Shown here in pieces: positions 9,375 to 26,978 of a stretch of 64,000 nucleotides of DNA (position 1 is its first letter; the number at the start of each line of letters is the position of its first letter). Origin of the DNA: Pseudomonas sp. RIT-PI-AD (GTDB taxonomy: Bacteria > Pseudomonadota > Gammaproteobacteria > Pseudomonadales > Pseudomonadaceae); contig NZ_JANZKU010000004.1 in the NCBI RefSeq assembly GCF_025642785.1, forward strand, positions 213,725 to 277,724, given 5' to 3'. The notes below the pieces were generated by a model that was not told where the DNA came from, did no database searches, and worked only from the letters and a program-made list of their open reading frames with translations. Both the position numbers and the translations under genes were made by a program.

Positions 9375-9462
9375 GGTTCAAGGCAAGGTCACGACGAAAG
9401 GGTGGAACGGAAGGACGCCGCGCGTCGGATGCGCCATCGGCCCTCGGCCGGCGGCACCGACG

Positions 9463-9492
9463 AAAAGGGGCGACTCGCGCCGCCCCTCTTTT
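9463..9492 (-). terminator. Hairpin downstream of eno
   Basis: On the plus strand AAAAGGGGCG and CGCCCCTCTTTT flank an 8-base loop; read on the minus strand it is a GC-rich stem followed by CCCCTTTT. It lies 12 bases after the eno stop codon and before ftsB, so it may partially separate eno from ftsB-ispD transcription. Confidence 0.65.
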
Positions 9493-9504
9493 AGCACGTG
9501 CCTG

Positions 9505-13461
<3,957 letters not shown>

Positions 13462-13590
13462 TCAGCGCCGCCAGGAAACTGAAGTCGGGCCGGAGCCCTC
13501 GATTACGGACAACGCCCTGGGACGTCGCCGGCAATGCACGCCACTGCCGAATCCGTGGGATTCTGCAGAAGCGTAGTAAGACGGGAGCGT

Positions 13591-13619
13591 AGTCTACCCG
13601 CAATGCCCCCTCAGCTCAA
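13591..13619 (-). promoter_or_regulatory. Candidate sigma-70 promoter of pyrG
   Basis: On the minus strand TTGAGC (plus 13614-13619) and TAGACT (plus 13591-13596) are spaced by exactly 17 bases, matching TTGACA/TATAAT at 4 and 4 positions. The -35 hexamer overlaps the tilS stop codon. Transcription would begin about 13584, leaving a leader of roughly 150 bases before the pyrG ATG at 13431. Confidence 0.5.
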
Positions 13620-14923
13620 ACTTCATCGCCGCGCGGAGGCGTCCAGCGAAGGCGCGCTGCCTCGCCAGGCACGCGGTCCAGCCCAGGCAGATTGGCCACC
13701 GCGAGCAGGCGGCCGTCGCGGTAGAGCAGCGGCAAACGACCACGGACGAAGGCCGGCAGCCCCGCTTCGTTGAGCAGGCGTTTGAGGTCGCGGCGACCCC
13801 GTCCGGGCAAGTCGAGGCGCTCGCCGCCGAGCCGATAGCGGACCTCCCAGGGACCGGCTGGCGCGTCCCCCTGCCAGCTCAGCGCGCCGTTGCCGGGCAG
13901 GCTCAGGCGCGCCTGTTCGCCCGGCCACGCCTGGGGCGCGGGCGGGTCGTTCGACCAGGGGCCTGCCAACCACCATAACCGTCCGTCGGACCTGTGCAGC
14001 GCGCCCCGAGCCAGACGCCAAACCGGCGCGGCATCCGCTGCGGCATCGCGCAAATCGTCCCAACCGGCCCAGTGATCGCTGTCGGGCAAAGGGGTGAAGG
14101 CCGCCAGCCAATGGCGCAGCGCGTTGCGCTGGCGTGCCGGCGTCAGCGTCGCCAAGGGCGCGAGCGGCAACGACGGCAGCTCCAGCCAAGGCCAGCGGGA
14201 AGGCTGCCGGGCAGCCTCGAGATCCAGTCGCGCCAGCTCGCCCAGCAGCGCTTCGGCTTCGCGCAAATGGGCCGCGCTGCGCGCCAGGCTGGCGGAGACC
14301 CGCGGCCAGCGCGCCTGCAACAGCGGCAACACCTGGAGGCGCAGGTAATTCCGCGACGGCTGCGCGTCCTGGTTGGAAGGATCCTCCACCCAGTCCAACC
14401 GATGGGCACGGGCATAGCGCTCCAGCTCGCCTCGGTCGACGTCGAGCAGGGGCCGCATCAGGACTCCCCGCCCCAGGGGCCGTGACGTCGGCATCGCCGC
14501 CAGTCCACGCACCCCGGCCCCGCGCAGCAAGCGGAACAGCAGAGTTTCCGCCTGATCGTCGCGGTGCTGGGCGGTGAGCAGAAGCTCACCGGGTGCCAGC
14601 GCGGCCTCGAACGCGCCATAGCGGGCGACACGCGCCGCCTGTTCGAGGCTGGCGCCCGGGGTTACGTCGACGCGCATCACCCCCAGGGGTACGCCCAGGG
14701 CCGCGCACACCCGCTCGCAATGCGCCGGCCACGCCTCGGCGGCGGCTTGCAGGCCGTGCTGGACGTGCAGGGCGGACAGCGGTGGGTAAGAGTCCCGTCC
14801 GGATTGATTGGCCAACAGGTGCAGGAGCACGGTGGAGTCCAGCCCCCCACTGAAGGCGACCTTCCACGCAGGCGCCGCGCGCCAGGGCGCAAGTTTCTCC
14901 AGCAGATGCGCCGCGAGACTCAT
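13616..14923 (-). CDS. tilS: tRNA(Ile)-lysidine synthetase
   Basis: Converts C34 of the CAU anticodon tRNA-Ile to lysidine, so the tRNA reads AUA. The 435-residue protein has the PP-loop ATPase motif SGGLDS at 25-30, then the QHRDDQAETLLFRLLRGAG segment typical of TilS, and a C-terminal region with the LKRLLNEAGLP motif of the substrate-binding domain. It lies between accA and pyrG as in other Pseudomonas. The 91-base gap to accA and its own start close to the accA side suggest co-transcription with accA. Confidence 0.95.
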   Translation of the reverse strand: MSLAAHLLEKLAPWRAAPAWKVAFSGGLDSTVLLHLLANQSGRDSYPPLSALHVQHGLQAAAEAWPAHCERVCAALGVPLGVMRVDVTPGASLEQAARVARYGAFEAALAPGELLLTAQHRDDQAETLLFRLLRGAGVRGLAAMPTSRPLGRGVLMRPLLDVDRGELERYARAHRLDWVEDPSNQDAQPSRNYLRLQVLPLLQARWPRVSASLARSAAHLREAEALLGELARLDLEAARQPSRWPWLELPSLPLAPLATLTPARQRNALRHWLAAFTPLPDSDHWAGWDDLRDAAADAAPVWRLARGALHRSDGRLWWLAGPWSNDPPAPQAWPGEQARLSLPGNGALSWQGDAPAGPWEVRYRLGGERLDLPGRGRRDLKRLLNEAGLPAFVRGRLPLLYRDGRLLAVANLPGLDRVPGEAARLRWTPPRGDEV

Positions 14924-15014
14924 GGACGTGGAGAACGGCAGGGGCAGGAATGCATCGAAGGCCGGCGGAGGCGAATCGACGCCGGCATCGAGAGAGGCCG
15001 GCGTCGAGACCGGA

Positions 15015-15965
15015 TCAAGGCGCGCCGTAGCTCATCAGGCGGTCGTAGCGGCGAACCAACAGCGAGTCGATGTCCAGCTCGCGCAGGTGGGCGAGTTGCG
15101 CACCGAGTTCCTCGCGCAGGGATTCGGCCATCGCCGCCGGGTCGCGGTGCGCGCCACCCAGGGGTTCGCCGATCACCTTGTCGACGATGCCCAGGCCTTT
15201 CAGGCGCTCGGCGGTGATGCCCATGGCCTCCGCCGCGTCGGCGGCCTTCTCCGCGGTTTTCCACAGGATCGAGGCGCAGCCTTCCGGGGAAATCACCGAA
15301 TAAGTGGAGTACTGCAGCATGTTCAGGCTGTCGCATACGCCGATCGCCAGGGCGCCGCCGGAACCGCCCTCGCCGATCACCGTGGCGATGATCGGCGTCT
15401 TCAGGCGCGCCATCACCCGCAGGTTCCAGGCGATGGCCTCGCTCTGGTTGCGTTCTTCGGCGTCGATGCCGGGATAGGCGCCGGGTGTATCGATGAAGGT
15501 CAGGATCGGCAGCTTGAAGCGTTCGGCCATCTCCATCAGGCGGCAGGCCTTGCGGTAGCCTTCCGGCCGCGGCATGCCGAAGTTGCGCCGGACCTTCTCG
15601 CGGACTTCGCGGCCCTTCTGGTGGCCGATCACCATCACCGGCTGATCATCCAGGCGCGCCACGCCGCCGACGATGGCGGCGTCGTCGGAGAAGTGCCGGT
15701 CGCCGTGCAGCTCGTCGAACTCGGTGAAGAGGTGCGAGATGTAGTCGAGGGTGTAGGGGCGCTTGGGGTGACGCGCGAGCTGGGCGATCTGCCAGCTGCT
15801 GAGGCTGCCGAAGATGCTTTCGGTGAGGGATTTGCTCTTGTCCTGCAGGCGGGCGATCTCGTCGCCGATGTTCAGGGCATTGTCGTTGCCGACCAGGCGC
15901 AACTCTTCGATCTTGGCTTGCAGGTCGGCGATCGGCTGTTCGAAATCGAGGAAATTCGGGTTCAT
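15015..15965 (-). CDS. accA: Acetyl-CoA carboxylase carboxyltransferase subunit alpha
   Basis: Alpha subunit of the carboxyltransferase that makes malonyl-CoA for fatty acid synthesis; it acts with AccD, which is not in this window. The 316-residue length and start [15 protein letters not shown] are standard. Key landmarks are [33 protein letters not shown] and the oxyanion-hole region [12 protein letters not shown]. The dnaE-accA-tilS order is conserved. The 184-base gap to dnaE holds no obvious gene. Confidence 0.97.
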   Translation of the reverse strand: MNPNFLDFEQPIADLQAKIEELRLVGNDNALNIGDEIARLQDKSKSLTESIFGSLSSWQIAQLARHPKRPYTLDYISHLFTEFDELHGDRHFSDDAAIVGGVARLDDQPVMVIGHQKGREVREKVRRNFGMPRPEGYRKACRLMEMAERFKLPILTFIDTPGAYPGIDAEERNQSEAIAWNLRVMARLKTPIIATVIGEGGSGGALAIGVCDSLNMLQYSTYSVISPEGCASILWKTAEKAADAAEAMGITAERLKGLGIVDKVIGEPLGGAHRDPAAMAESLREELGAQLAHLRELDIDSLLVRRYDRLMSYGAP

Positions 15966-16149
15966 AGGCTTCCGTCGTGCACGTGGGGCCAGGCGGCTGG
16001 TTCCATTGGACGCCCTACCTTACGGGATCGGGCGACCAGGGTCGAGCTGACTCAGGGTCTTCGACCGGCGAGCGCCGCGTCGATTCGGCGCGCCGGCGAT
16101 TTTCTCGCTACGCGGCGACCGGGCACTCGCAGGCGAGCGCCGGCCCCTT

Positions 16150-19671
<3,522 letters not shown>

Positions 19672-19802
19672 GCGGAACCCTTGCGCAGCGGAAACGGCGA
19701 GGCGCGATTGTACCGGGACGGGTTCGAAAGCTACAGGCTGGCGGTCGCAACGGGGGCCGTCGCGAGGAAGGGCACAGAGGATTCAGGGCGAGCCGCCCGG
19801 CC

Positions 19803-20426
19803 TCAGGGCAGCGTGACCGCCATGCCGTTGAACGACAGGTAGGCCTCGCGCACCGGTGCGAAGGAATGCCGGTGGATCGGGGTCGGCCCCAGGCGCTTGA
19901 GGGCGTCCAGGTGCTGGGGCGTGGGATAGCCCTTGTGGGCGGCCATGCCGTAGTCCGGGTAGAGCAGGTGCATCTCGCCCATTTCCCGGTCGCGGCTGAC
20001 CTTGGCCAGGATCGAGGCGGCGGCGATCGCCGGAACCTGGCTGTCGCCCTTGATCACCGGCGCGCTGGGCACCGCCAGCTTCGGGCAACGGTTGCCGTCG
20101 ATCAACGCGAGACGCGGCAGGACGCTGAGCCCCTCGACCGCCCGCTGCATCGCCAGCATGGTGGCGTGGAGGATGTTCAGGCGATCGATTTCGTGCACCT
20201 CGGCACGGCCCACGAACCAGGCCAGGGCCTTTTCGCGGATTTCCTCGAACAGGGCTTCGCGCCGGGCCTCGCTGAGCATCTTCGAATCGTTGAGCCCGCG
20301 GATCGGGCGCGCCGGATCGAGGATCACCGCGGCCGTGACCACGGGGCCGCACAGGGGGCCGCGACCGACCTCGTCGACACCTGCCACCAGTTCTTCCACC
20401 AGGGCGAAATCCAGGCCCATCTGCAT
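19803..20426 (-). CDS. rnhB: Ribonuclease HII
   Basis: Removes ribonucleotides misincorporated in DNA and cuts RNA-DNA hybrids. The 207-residue protein has the catalytic DEVGRG motif (Asp18-Glu19), LNDSKMLS, and the late aspartate region with [15 protein letters not shown]. The ATG at 20426 overlaps the lpxB stop by one base (TGATG), fixing the start at MQMGLDF. In PAO1, as I recall it, one symporter gene lies between rnhB and dnaE; here the two are only 131 bases apart. It is the last gene of the lpxD-fabZ-lpxA-lpxB-rnhB run. Confidence 0.96.
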   Translation of the reverse strand: MQMGLDFALVEELVAGVDEVGRGPLCGPVVTAAVILDPARPIRGLNDSKMLSEARREALFEEIREKALAWFVGRAEVHEIDRLNILHATMLAMQRAVEGLSVLPRLALIDGNRCPKLAVPSAPVIKGDSQVPAIAAASILAKVSRDREMGEMHLLYPDYGMAAHKGYPTPQHLDALKRLGPTPIHRHSFAPVREAYLSFNGMAVTLP

Positions 20427-21559
20427 CAGCGTTCTCCTACCAGGCTCAACACCGCTTCCGCGGCCTGTCCGGACGCATCCCGGCGCAAGGTGCGATGGAT
20501 GGCGTCGAAGGACTCGGTCTGCCGCGAAGGCTCGTCGAGCAAGGGTAACAGGGTTTGTGCCAGGGCTTCCGGCGTCGCGGCATCCTGGATCAGCTCGGGC
20601 ACCAGCAACCGGCCGGCGAGCAGGTTGGGCAGCGAGACGTACGGGCTTTTCACCAGACGCTTGAGAATCCGGTAGGTCATCGGCGCGACGCGGTAGGCCA
20701 CCACCATCGGCCGCTTGTACAGCAAGGCTTCGAGAGTCGCGGTGCCGGAGGCGATGAGGACCGCGTCGCACGCCGCCAGCGCGTCATGGGAACGGCCGTC
20801 GAGCAGGGTCAGCGGCAGGTCGCGACCGACGAGCATCTGCTCGATCTGGGCGCGCCGCGCGGCATTCGCGCAGGGCAGCACGAAGCGCATGTCCGGACGC
20901 GCCCGCAACAGCCGCTCGGCGCTGTCCAGGAACAACGCCCCCAGCCTCGCCACCTCGCCACCGCGACTGCCGGGCAACAGGGCGACCACCGGGCAATCCA
21001 GGCGCAGCGCCAGGCGCTCGCGGGCCGCGTGGCGATCGGCCTGCAGCGGGATGGTGTCGGCGAGGGGATGCCCGACGAAGCGCACCGGCACCAGGTGCTC
21101 GTCGTAGAAGCGCGCCTCGAACGGGAACAGGGTCAGCATCATGTCGCAGGCGTCGCGGATCTTCAGCACACGCTTCTGCCGCCAGGCCCATACCGAGGGA
21201 CTGACATAGTGCAGCGTGCGAAGCCCGGCGCGGCGCAGGCACAGTTCGAGGTCGAGGTTGAAGTCCGGCGCATCGATGCCGATGACCGCGTCCGGGCGCG
21301 CGGCGATCAGCGCGTTGATCAGGCGGCGACGCCTGACCAGCAGTTCCGGAAGACGCCCGAGCACCTCCACCAGGCCCATGACGGACAGGCGCTCGAGGGG
21401 GAAATAGGAGGAAAGGCCTTCGGCCTGCATCAGCGGGCCGCCGACGCCGAGGAAGGATACGTCCGGATGGCGGGCTTTCAGGGCCTGCATCAGGCCTGCG
21501 CCGAGGATGTCGCCGGAAGCTTCGCCAGCGATCAGGGCGATGCGCAATGCCTTGCCCAT
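20426..21559 (-). CDS. lpxB: Lipid A disaccharide synthase
   Basis: Joins UDP-2,3-diacylglucosamine and lipid X to form the lipid A disaccharide at the inner membrane. The 377-residue GT-B glycosyltransferase shows the family start [16 protein letters not shown], the [16 protein letters not shown] segment, [13 protein letters not shown] and the GSRGGEV donor-binding loop. It starts 4 bases after the lpxA stop and overlaps rnhB by one base, so it is embedded in one transcript. Confidence 0.97.
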   Translation of the reverse strand: MGKALRIALIAGEASGDILGAGLMQALKARHPDVSFLGVGGPLMQAEGLSSYFPLERLSVMGLVEVLGRLPELLVRRRRLINALIAARPDAVIGIDAPDFNLDLELCLRRAGLRTLHYVSPSVWAWRQKRVLKIRDACDMMLTLFPFEARFYDEHLVPVRFVGHPLADTIPLQADRHAARERLALRLDCPVVALLPGSRGGEVARLGALFLDSAERLLRARPDMRFVLPCANAARRAQIEQMLVGRDLPLTLLDGRSHDALAACDAVLIASGTATLEALLYKRPMVVAYRVAPMTYRILKRLVKSPYVSLPNLLAGRLLVPELIQDAATPEALAQTLLPLLDEPSRQTESFDAIHRTLRRDASGQAAEAVLSLVGER

Positions 21560-21563
21560 GGGG

Positions 21564-22340
21564 TCAGCGGGTGATGCCGCGGGTGGACGTCTGGATGGAG
21601 TCGCGGAATACCGCGACTTCGGGGAACTGCAGGGCTGCCTCGGTCAATTCGGCCAGGGCCTGCTCGACCATCAGCCCCTGGCGGTAGACCACCTTGTAGG
21701 CGCGTCGCAACGCGTGGATCGCCTCGGCGGAGAAACCGCGCCGGCGCATGCCTTCGAAATTCATGCTGCGGGCTTCGGCCGGGTTGCCGAAGACCGTGAC
21801 GTAGGCCGGAACGTCCTTGCCGATCGCCGTCCCCATGCCGGAAAAGCTGTGGGCGCCGATGCGGCAGAACTGGTGGACAAGGGTGAAGCCCGACAGGATG
21901 GCCCAGTCGTCCACGTGCACGTGGCCGGCCAAGGCGGTGTTGTTGACCAGGATGCAGTGGTTGGCGATGACGCTGTCGTGCCCGATGTGGACGTAGGCCA
22001 TGAACAGGTTATGGTCGCCGATCGTGGTCTCGGCGCGGTCCTGGACGGTGCCCCGGTGAATGGTCACGCCTTCGCGGATGGTGTTGTGGTCGCCGATCAC
22101 CAGGCGGGTGGATTCGCCCTTGTACTTGAGGTCCGGGGTGTCCTCCCCCACCGAGGAGAACTGGAAGATGCGGTTGTGCTTGCCGATACGAGTGGGGCCC
22201 TTGACGATCACGTGCGGGCCGACCACGGTCCCCTCGCCGATTTCCACATCGGGTCCAATGATCGACCAGGGGCCGACCTGAACGCCATCCGCCAGCTTTG
22301 CCGACGGATCGATGATGGCGCGAGGGTCAATCAAACTCAT
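21564..22340 (-). CDS. lpxA: UDP-N-acetylglucosamine O-acyltransferase
   Basis: First step of lipid A synthesis: moves a 3-hydroxyacyl chain from ACP to UDP-GlcNAc. The 258-residue left-handed beta-helix protein shows the hexapeptide repeat pattern throughout the first 190 residues, the predicted catalytic His121 ([10 protein letters not shown]) and GMRRRGFS near the C-terminal helical part. The ATG at 22340 overlaps the fabZ stop (ATGA); the frame extends much further upstream but that part is fabZ antiframe. It belongs to the conserved fabZ-lpxA-lpxB block. Confidence 0.97.
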   Translation of the reverse strand: MSLIDPRAIIDPSAKLADGVQVGPWSIIGPDVEIGEGTVVGPHVIVKGPTRIGKHNRIFQFSSVGEDTPDLKYKGESTRLVIGDHNTIREGVTIHRGTVQDRAETTIGDHNLFMAYVHIGHDSVIANHCILVNNTALAGHVHVDDWAILSGFTLVHQFCRIGAHSFSGMGTAIGKDVPAYVTVFGNPAEARSMNFEGMRRRGFSAEAIHALRRAYKVVYRQGLMVEQALAELTEAALQFPEVAVFRDSIQTSTRGITR

Positions 22341-22777
22341 AGTTTGCGTTCCGCACAGATGATTTCCGCCGAGCACACCTCTTTGCCGTCGACGCTGGCC
22401 TGACACTCGAACTTCCAGATGCTCCGCTTGACGCTGATGAAGGACGCCTCGAGGATCAGTTGGTCGCCGGGCAGGACCGGCTGGCGAAAGCGCAGCTTGT
22501 CCGAACCCACGAAGTAGTACAGGGTGCCGTCCGCCGGTTTCACGTCGAGCATCTTGAAGCCGAGAATACCCGCCGCCTGGGCCATCGCCTCGATGATCAG
22601 CACGCCCGGCATGATCGGGTGCTCGGGAAAGTGCCCGTTGAAGAACGGCTCGTTGATGCTGACATTCTTGTAGGCGCGAATGCGCTTGCCTTCGACGTCG
22701 AGGTCCACCACCCGATCCACCAGCAGGAAAGGATAGCGGTGCGGCAAGTATTCGCGAATCTCGTTGATGTCCATCAT
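22337..22777 (-). CDS. fabZ: 3-hydroxyacyl-ACP dehydratase FabZ
   Basis: Dehydrates 3-hydroxyacyl-ACP in fatty acid elongation, sharing its substrate pool with LpxA. The 146-residue hot-dog fold protein has the catalytic His49 ([15 protein letters not shown]) and Glu63 (IIEAMAQ). Its stop overlaps the lpxA ATG by 4 bases, a classic pairing in lipid A operons. Upstream, 127 bases separate it from lpxD; a separate promoter there is possible, but I see no clear one. Confidence 0.97.
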   Translation of the reverse strand: MMDINEIREYLPHRYPFLLVDRVVDLDVEGKRIRAYKNVSINEPFFNGHFPEHPIMPGVLIIEAMAQAAGILGFKMLDVKPADGTLYYFVGSDKLRFRQPVLPGDQLILEASFISVKRSIWKFECQASVDGKEVCSAEIICAERKL

Positions 22778-22904
22778 GTCCGGGGAAGCCTGTATAGAAA
22801 GATAGAAACGCGCGACAGCACGAGGCGTTGCGCGTCAAGACGAAGCGGGGCGGCGGCACAGACCGGCCGGAGCAATCCGGCAGGGGCCGACACAATACGG
22901 GGAA

Positions 22905-23963
22905 TCAGGCATCAGATGAGGAATCCGCCTCCGAGGTCACTGCGGCCAAGCGCTTTTCCAAGTGCTGCAGACGCTTCGCCATGTCATCCAGCTGGCGGAT
23001 GCGCGCGGCGCTTTTCCGCCACTCGGCCGCCGGCTGCATGGCGGTTCCCGAGGAATAGGCGCCGGGCTCGCTGATCGAACGGGTGACCATGGTCATGCCG
23101 GTCACGAAGACGTGATCGCACAATTCGATGTGCCCCACCAGCCCGACCCCGCCAGCCAGCATGCAATGGCGGCCGATCTTGGCACTGCCGGAGATGCCCA
23201 CGCAGGCGGCCATGGCCGTGTGGTCGCCGATCTGCACGTTGTGCGCGATCATGATCTGGTTGTCCAGCTTGACCCCATTGCCGATGACGGTGTCAGCCAG
23301 GGCGCCGCGGTCGATGGTGGTATTGGCGCCGATTTCCACATCGTCGCCGATGAGGACGCCACCGATCTGGGCGATCTTCTGCCAGACGCCTTTTTCGTTG
23401 GCGAACCCGAAGCCCTCGCCCCCGATCACCGCGCCGGACTGGATCACCACCCGCGCGCCGATGGTCACATCGTGATAGAGGGTGACCCGCGGGGCCAACC
23501 AGCCGCCCTCGCCTATTTGGCTGCGGGCGCCGACGACGCAATGGGCGCCGATGGTCACCCCGGCACCGATGCGGGCACCGGCCTCGATGACCGCGTAGGC
23601 ACCGACACTGGCGCTGGCATCCACCTGGGCGTCGGCCGCGATCAGCGCCGTCGGATGAATTCCGGGCCGCGCCTGCGGCTTGGCATCGAACAGATGGGAC
23701 AGCTCGGCGTAGGCCAGATAAGGATTGTCCACCACCAGCGCGCTGCCGTGAAAGCCTTCGGCATCGGCAGCGGTCAGCAGGACCGCGGCGGCACGGGTAT
23801 CGGCGAGAAACTTGCGGTACTGGGGATTGGCCAGGAAAGACAAATGGCCAGGGCCCGCCTCCTGCAAGGTGGCGAGCCCTTCGATGCGCACCTCGGCATC
23901 GCCCTGCAGGCGACCGCCGAGGCGTTCGGCCAGTTGGCCGAGGGTGAAAACCATCGCGCTCAT
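22905..23963 (-). CDS. lpxD: UDP-3-O-(3-hydroxyacyl)glucosamine N-acyltransferase
   Basis: Third lipid A step, N-acylating UDP-3-O-acylglucosamine from 3-hydroxyacyl-ACP. The 352-residue protein has an N-terminal uridine-binding domain (about 1-100), a long left-handed beta-helix of hexapeptide repeats and a C-terminal helix. The [12 protein letters not shown] segment near 240 holds the predicted catalytic His. It begins two bases after the skp stop, so translation of skp and lpxD is probably coupled. Confidence 0.97.
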   Translation of the reverse strand: MSAMVFTLGQLAERLGGRLQGDAEVRIEGLATLQEAGPGHLSFLANPQYRKFLADTRAAAVLLTAADAEGFHGSALVVDNPYLAYAELSHLFDAKPQARPGIHPTALIAADAQVDASASVGAYAVIEAGARIGAGVTIGAHCVVGARSQIGEGGWLAPRVTLYHDVTIGARVVIQSGAVIGGEGFGFANEKGVWQKIAQIGGVLIGDDVEIGANTTIDRGALADTVIGNGVKLDNQIMIAHNVQIGDHTAMAACVGISGSAKIGRHCMLAGGVGLVGHIELCDHVFVTGMTMVTRSISEPGAYSSGTAMQPAAEWRKSAARIRQLDDMAKRLQHLEKRLAAVTSEADSSSDA

Positions 23964-23965
23964 GA

Positions 23966-24469
23966 TCAGCGCAGCTGGTTCATGCGCTCGATGACTTGGC
24001 GGGTGATGTCGTACTGCGGCTTCACGTCGACCACCGCACCGCGCTCCAGCACCAGGTCATAGGAACCTTTCTTCAACACTTCCTCGACGGCCTTGTCCAG
24101 CTTCGGCTTGAGCTGCTTGAGCATGTCGCGATCGGAAGCGGCCTTGGCCTCGTTGAGCTCCTTGGACTGGAACTGGAAGTCACGCGCCTTCTGCTTGAAC
24201 TCGAGCTCGAGGCGTTCGCGCTCGGCCTGCTGCATCTTCTCGCCTTCCTTGGATACGCGGTCCTGGATGCGCTTGGCATCGCTTTCGAGGGTTTTCAACT
24301 TATTCAGCTGCGGGCCGAATTTCTTCTCCGCATCCACGGCATATTTCTTCGCCGCATCGGATTCCAGCAGCGCCATCTGGTAGTTCAGCACGGCGATCTT
24401 CATCTCGGCGAAGGCCGGATTCGCCAGCAACACGGCGCTGAACAGGACGAGTTGGGTCAACTTACGCAC
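23966..24469 (-). CDS. skp: Periplasmic chaperone Skp/OmpH
   Basis: Trimeric chaperone that carries unfolded outer-membrane proteins through the periplasm to the BAM complex. The 167 residues begin with a Sec signal peptide ending ANPAFA (cleavage near residue 21), followed by a short beta strand (MKIAVLNYQ) and long charged, Lys/Glu-rich helices that form the jellyfish tentacles. It sits directly downstream of bamA, the gene encoding its main partner, and upstream of lpxD. Confidence 0.95.
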   Translation of the reverse strand: MRKLTQLVLFSAVLLANPAFAEMKIAVLNYQMALLESDAAKKYAVDAEKKFGPQLNKLKTLESDAKRIQDRVSKEGEKMQQAERERLELEFKQKARDFQFQSKELNEAKAASDRDMLKQLKPKLDKAVEEVLKKGSYDLVLERGAVVDVKPQYDITRQVIERMNQLR

Positions 24470-24518
24470 AATGGCACTCCTGCAACAAATACTGTTGCCT
24501 GTATCGACGATCGAAGGA

Positions 24519-26906
24519 TCAGAAGGTTTGGCCCAGGGAGAACTGGAATATCTGCGTATCCCCGTCGTCCGGTTTCTTGATCGGCATGCCCAGGCTGAAG
24601 CTCAAGGGCCCCAGTGCGGTGATCCAGGTCAGGCCGACGCCTACGGAACTGGCCAAATCGCCAGCGTTCAAGCTACTGCAATCCTTGGCACCGGACGGGC
24701 AACTGGTGTCGAAGACGTTACCGACGTCCCAAAACAACACCGTGCGCAACTGGCGCTGATCTTTGACGAACGGCAGCGGGAAGAGCAATTCCACGCCGCC
24801 TTGAACCAGCACGTTGCCGCCGAAGGACAACGGGTCCTGGTCGGGGTCGGTGCAACGCCCCTTGGAGTCACACTGCCCCGAGGGCAGTCTCCCATTCGGA
24901 CCATAGGCGACGCTGGGCGTGCTGCGGGGACCGAGGGTGCTGTCCTTGAACCCGCGCACCGAGTTGAAACCGCCGGCGTAGTAGTGCTCGTAGAACGGCA
25001 GCTCGGAAGTGGAACCGAAACTATCGCCATAGCCGAGCTCAGTGTGGAAGCGCAGCGAGGTGGTCTGGGTCAGAGGGGCGAAGATCTGACCGCGATAATC
25101 GAGCTTGTAGAACGACAGGTCGCTGCCCGGAACCGTGGTTTCGAACACCAGGCTCTGGGAATGGCCGCGCGTGGCCATCACGCCCTTGTTCAGGGTCGAC
25201 TCTGACCAACCGGCGGAGGCCTTGAAGTTCAGGTAGCTGTCGCCTTCGTTGTCGATGAAGTCGTAGATTTCGTTGACGGTGTAGCGACCGGTGTCGATGC
25301 TGTCCTGCTGGGCACTCAAGCCGAAGGTCAGGCGCGACGTTTCGCTGATCGGATAACCGACGTTGACCCCCGCACCCAGGCTGTTGACCGAGTAGCTGGA
25401 GATATCGACATCCAGATCGTCATAGTCGGTTTTGCGGTAGAAGGCGTTGTAGCCAAGGCTGACGCCATCGACGGTCCAGTAGGGATCGACGAAGCTGAAG
25501 TTGTAGCGGCTCTGGTATTCGCTGCGGGTGAGGCCGATGCTCACCTTGTTGCCGGTACCGAGGAAGTTGTTCTGGCTGATCGAACCGCCGAGGATCAGGC
25601 CTGCGCTCTGGGCGAAGCCCACGCTCGCGGTGATGGAACCGGACGGTTGTTCCTCGACGCTGTAGTTGACGTCGACCTGATCGTCGGAGCCCGGTACCTG
25701 CGGCGTCTCGACGTTGACTTCCTTGAAGAAGCCCAGGCGCTCCAGGCGCGTCTTGGACTGGTCGATCAGATAGGTGGAGGCCCAGCCGCCCTCCATCTGG
25801 CGCATCTCGCGACGCAGCACTTCGTCTTCGGTCTTGGTGTTGCCGCGGAAGTTGATGCGGTTCACGTACGCCCGCTTGCCCGGGTCGACGACGAAGGTCA
25901 GGGATACGGTCTTGTCTTCGTCGTGGGGCTCGGGTACGCCGTTGACGTTGGCGAAGGTGTAGCCCTCGTTGCCCAGGCGGCGGGTGATCAGCTCGGAGGT
26001 GGTGGTCATCACCTTGCGCGAGAACACTTGGCCCGGCTTGGCCAGCAACAACCCCTTGACCTCGTCTTCCGGGACCTTGAGATCGCCGGAGAGCTTGACG
26101 TCGCGCACCGTGTACTTCTCGCCTTCGGCGATGTTCACGGTGATGTAGACGTGCTTCTTGTCGGGGGTGATGGATACCTGGGTCGAGGAAATATCCATAT
26201 TGATGTAGCCGCGGTCGAGGTAGTAGGAGCGCAGTCGCTCCAGATCGCCGGACAGCTTTTCGCGAGCGTACTTGTCGTCGTTCTTGAAGAACGACAGCCA
26301 GTTGGTGGTCTTCAGCTCGAACAGGCCATTCAGGTCTTCGTCGGAGAAGACCGTGTTGCCCACCACGTTGATGTGCTGGATCGCCGCCACCGTGCCTTCG
26401 TTGATGTTGATCTTCAGCGCGACGCGGTTGCGGGGCTGAGGAATCACCTCGGCATCGATCTCGGCGGAATAACGACCCTGCGCCACGTATTGGCGCTGCA
26501 GCTCGTTACGAACCCCTTCGAGGGTGGCGCGCTGGAAAATCTCGCCTTCGGCCAGGCCCGATTGGTTGAGGCCCTTGAGCAGATCCTCGCTGGAAATCGC
26601 TTTGTTGCCTTCGATTTCGATGCTGGAAATAGACGGCCTTTCCACCACGCTGATGACCAGGACATTGCCATCGCGGCCGAGCTGGATGTCCTGGAAAAAG
26701 CCTGTCTTGAACAGGGAACGGGTAGCGTCCACCAGGCGGCGGTCGTCAGCCTGTTCGCCGACGTTGAGTGGCAGGGCACCGAACACGCTGCCGGCGGAAA
26801 CCCGCTGCAGGCCGTTTACACGGATGTCGGAGATGGTGAAGGACTCGGCGTGAACCTCAGAGATCATGAGTGCGGCAAGCACCGCAGGTAGCAGCAGGCG
26901 TTTCAT
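24519..26906 (-). CDS. bamA: Outer membrane protein assembly factor BamA (Opr86/Omp85)
   Basis: Core of the beta-barrel assembly machine in the outer membrane. The 795-residue precursor has a Sec signal peptide (about 1-20, ending VHA), five POTRA domains (about 20-420) and a 16-strand barrel with the VRGF motif (NSVRGFKDS) in loop 6, ending in a terminal Phe. It lies between rseP and skp. The 72-base gap after rseP contains no clear promoter, so the gene is probably co-transcribed. Confidence 0.98.
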   Translation of the reverse strand: MKRLLLPAVLAALMISEVHAESFTISDIRVNGLQRVSAGSVFGALPLNVGEQADDRRLVDATRSLFKTGFFQDIQLGRDGNVLVISVVERPSISSIEIEGNKAISSEDLLKGLNQSGLAEGEIFQRATLEGVRNELQRQYVAQGRYSAEIDAEVIPQPRNRVALKININEGTVAAIQHINVVGNTVFSDEDLNGLFELKTTNWLSFFKNDDKYAREKLSGDLERLRSYYLDRGYINMDISSTQVSITPDKKHVYITVNIAEGEKYTVRDVKLSGDLKVPEDEVKGLLLAKPGQVFSRKVMTTTSELITRRLGNEGYTFANVNGVPEPHDEDKTVSLTFVVDPGKRAYVNRINFRGNTKTEDEVLRREMRQMEGGWASTYLIDQSKTRLERLGFFKEVNVETPQVPGSDDQVDVNYSVEEQPSGSITASVGFAQSAGLILGGSISQNNFLGTGNKVSIGLTRSEYQSRYNFSFVDPYWTVDGVSLGYNAFYRKTDYDDLDVDISSYSVNSLGAGVNVGYPISETSRLTFGLSAQQDSIDTGRYTVNEIYDFIDNEGDSYLNFKASAGWSESTLNKGVMATRGHSQSLVFETTVPGSDLSFYKLDYRGQIFAPLTQTTSLRFHTELGYGDSFGSTSELPFYEHYYAGGFNSVRGFKDSTLGPRSTPSVAYGPNGRLPSGQCDSKGRCTDPDQDPLSFGGNVLVQGGVELLFPLPFVKDQRQLRTVLFWDVGNVFDTSCPSGAKDCSSLNAGDLASSVGVGLTWITALGPLSFSLGMPIKKPDDGDTQIFQFSLGQTF

Positions 26907-26978
26907 GAGGTCCTTTTTTCCAACGGATTATAAGGAATCCGCCGACACAGCGCGGCGGACTCGGAATTCGGCGTCACG

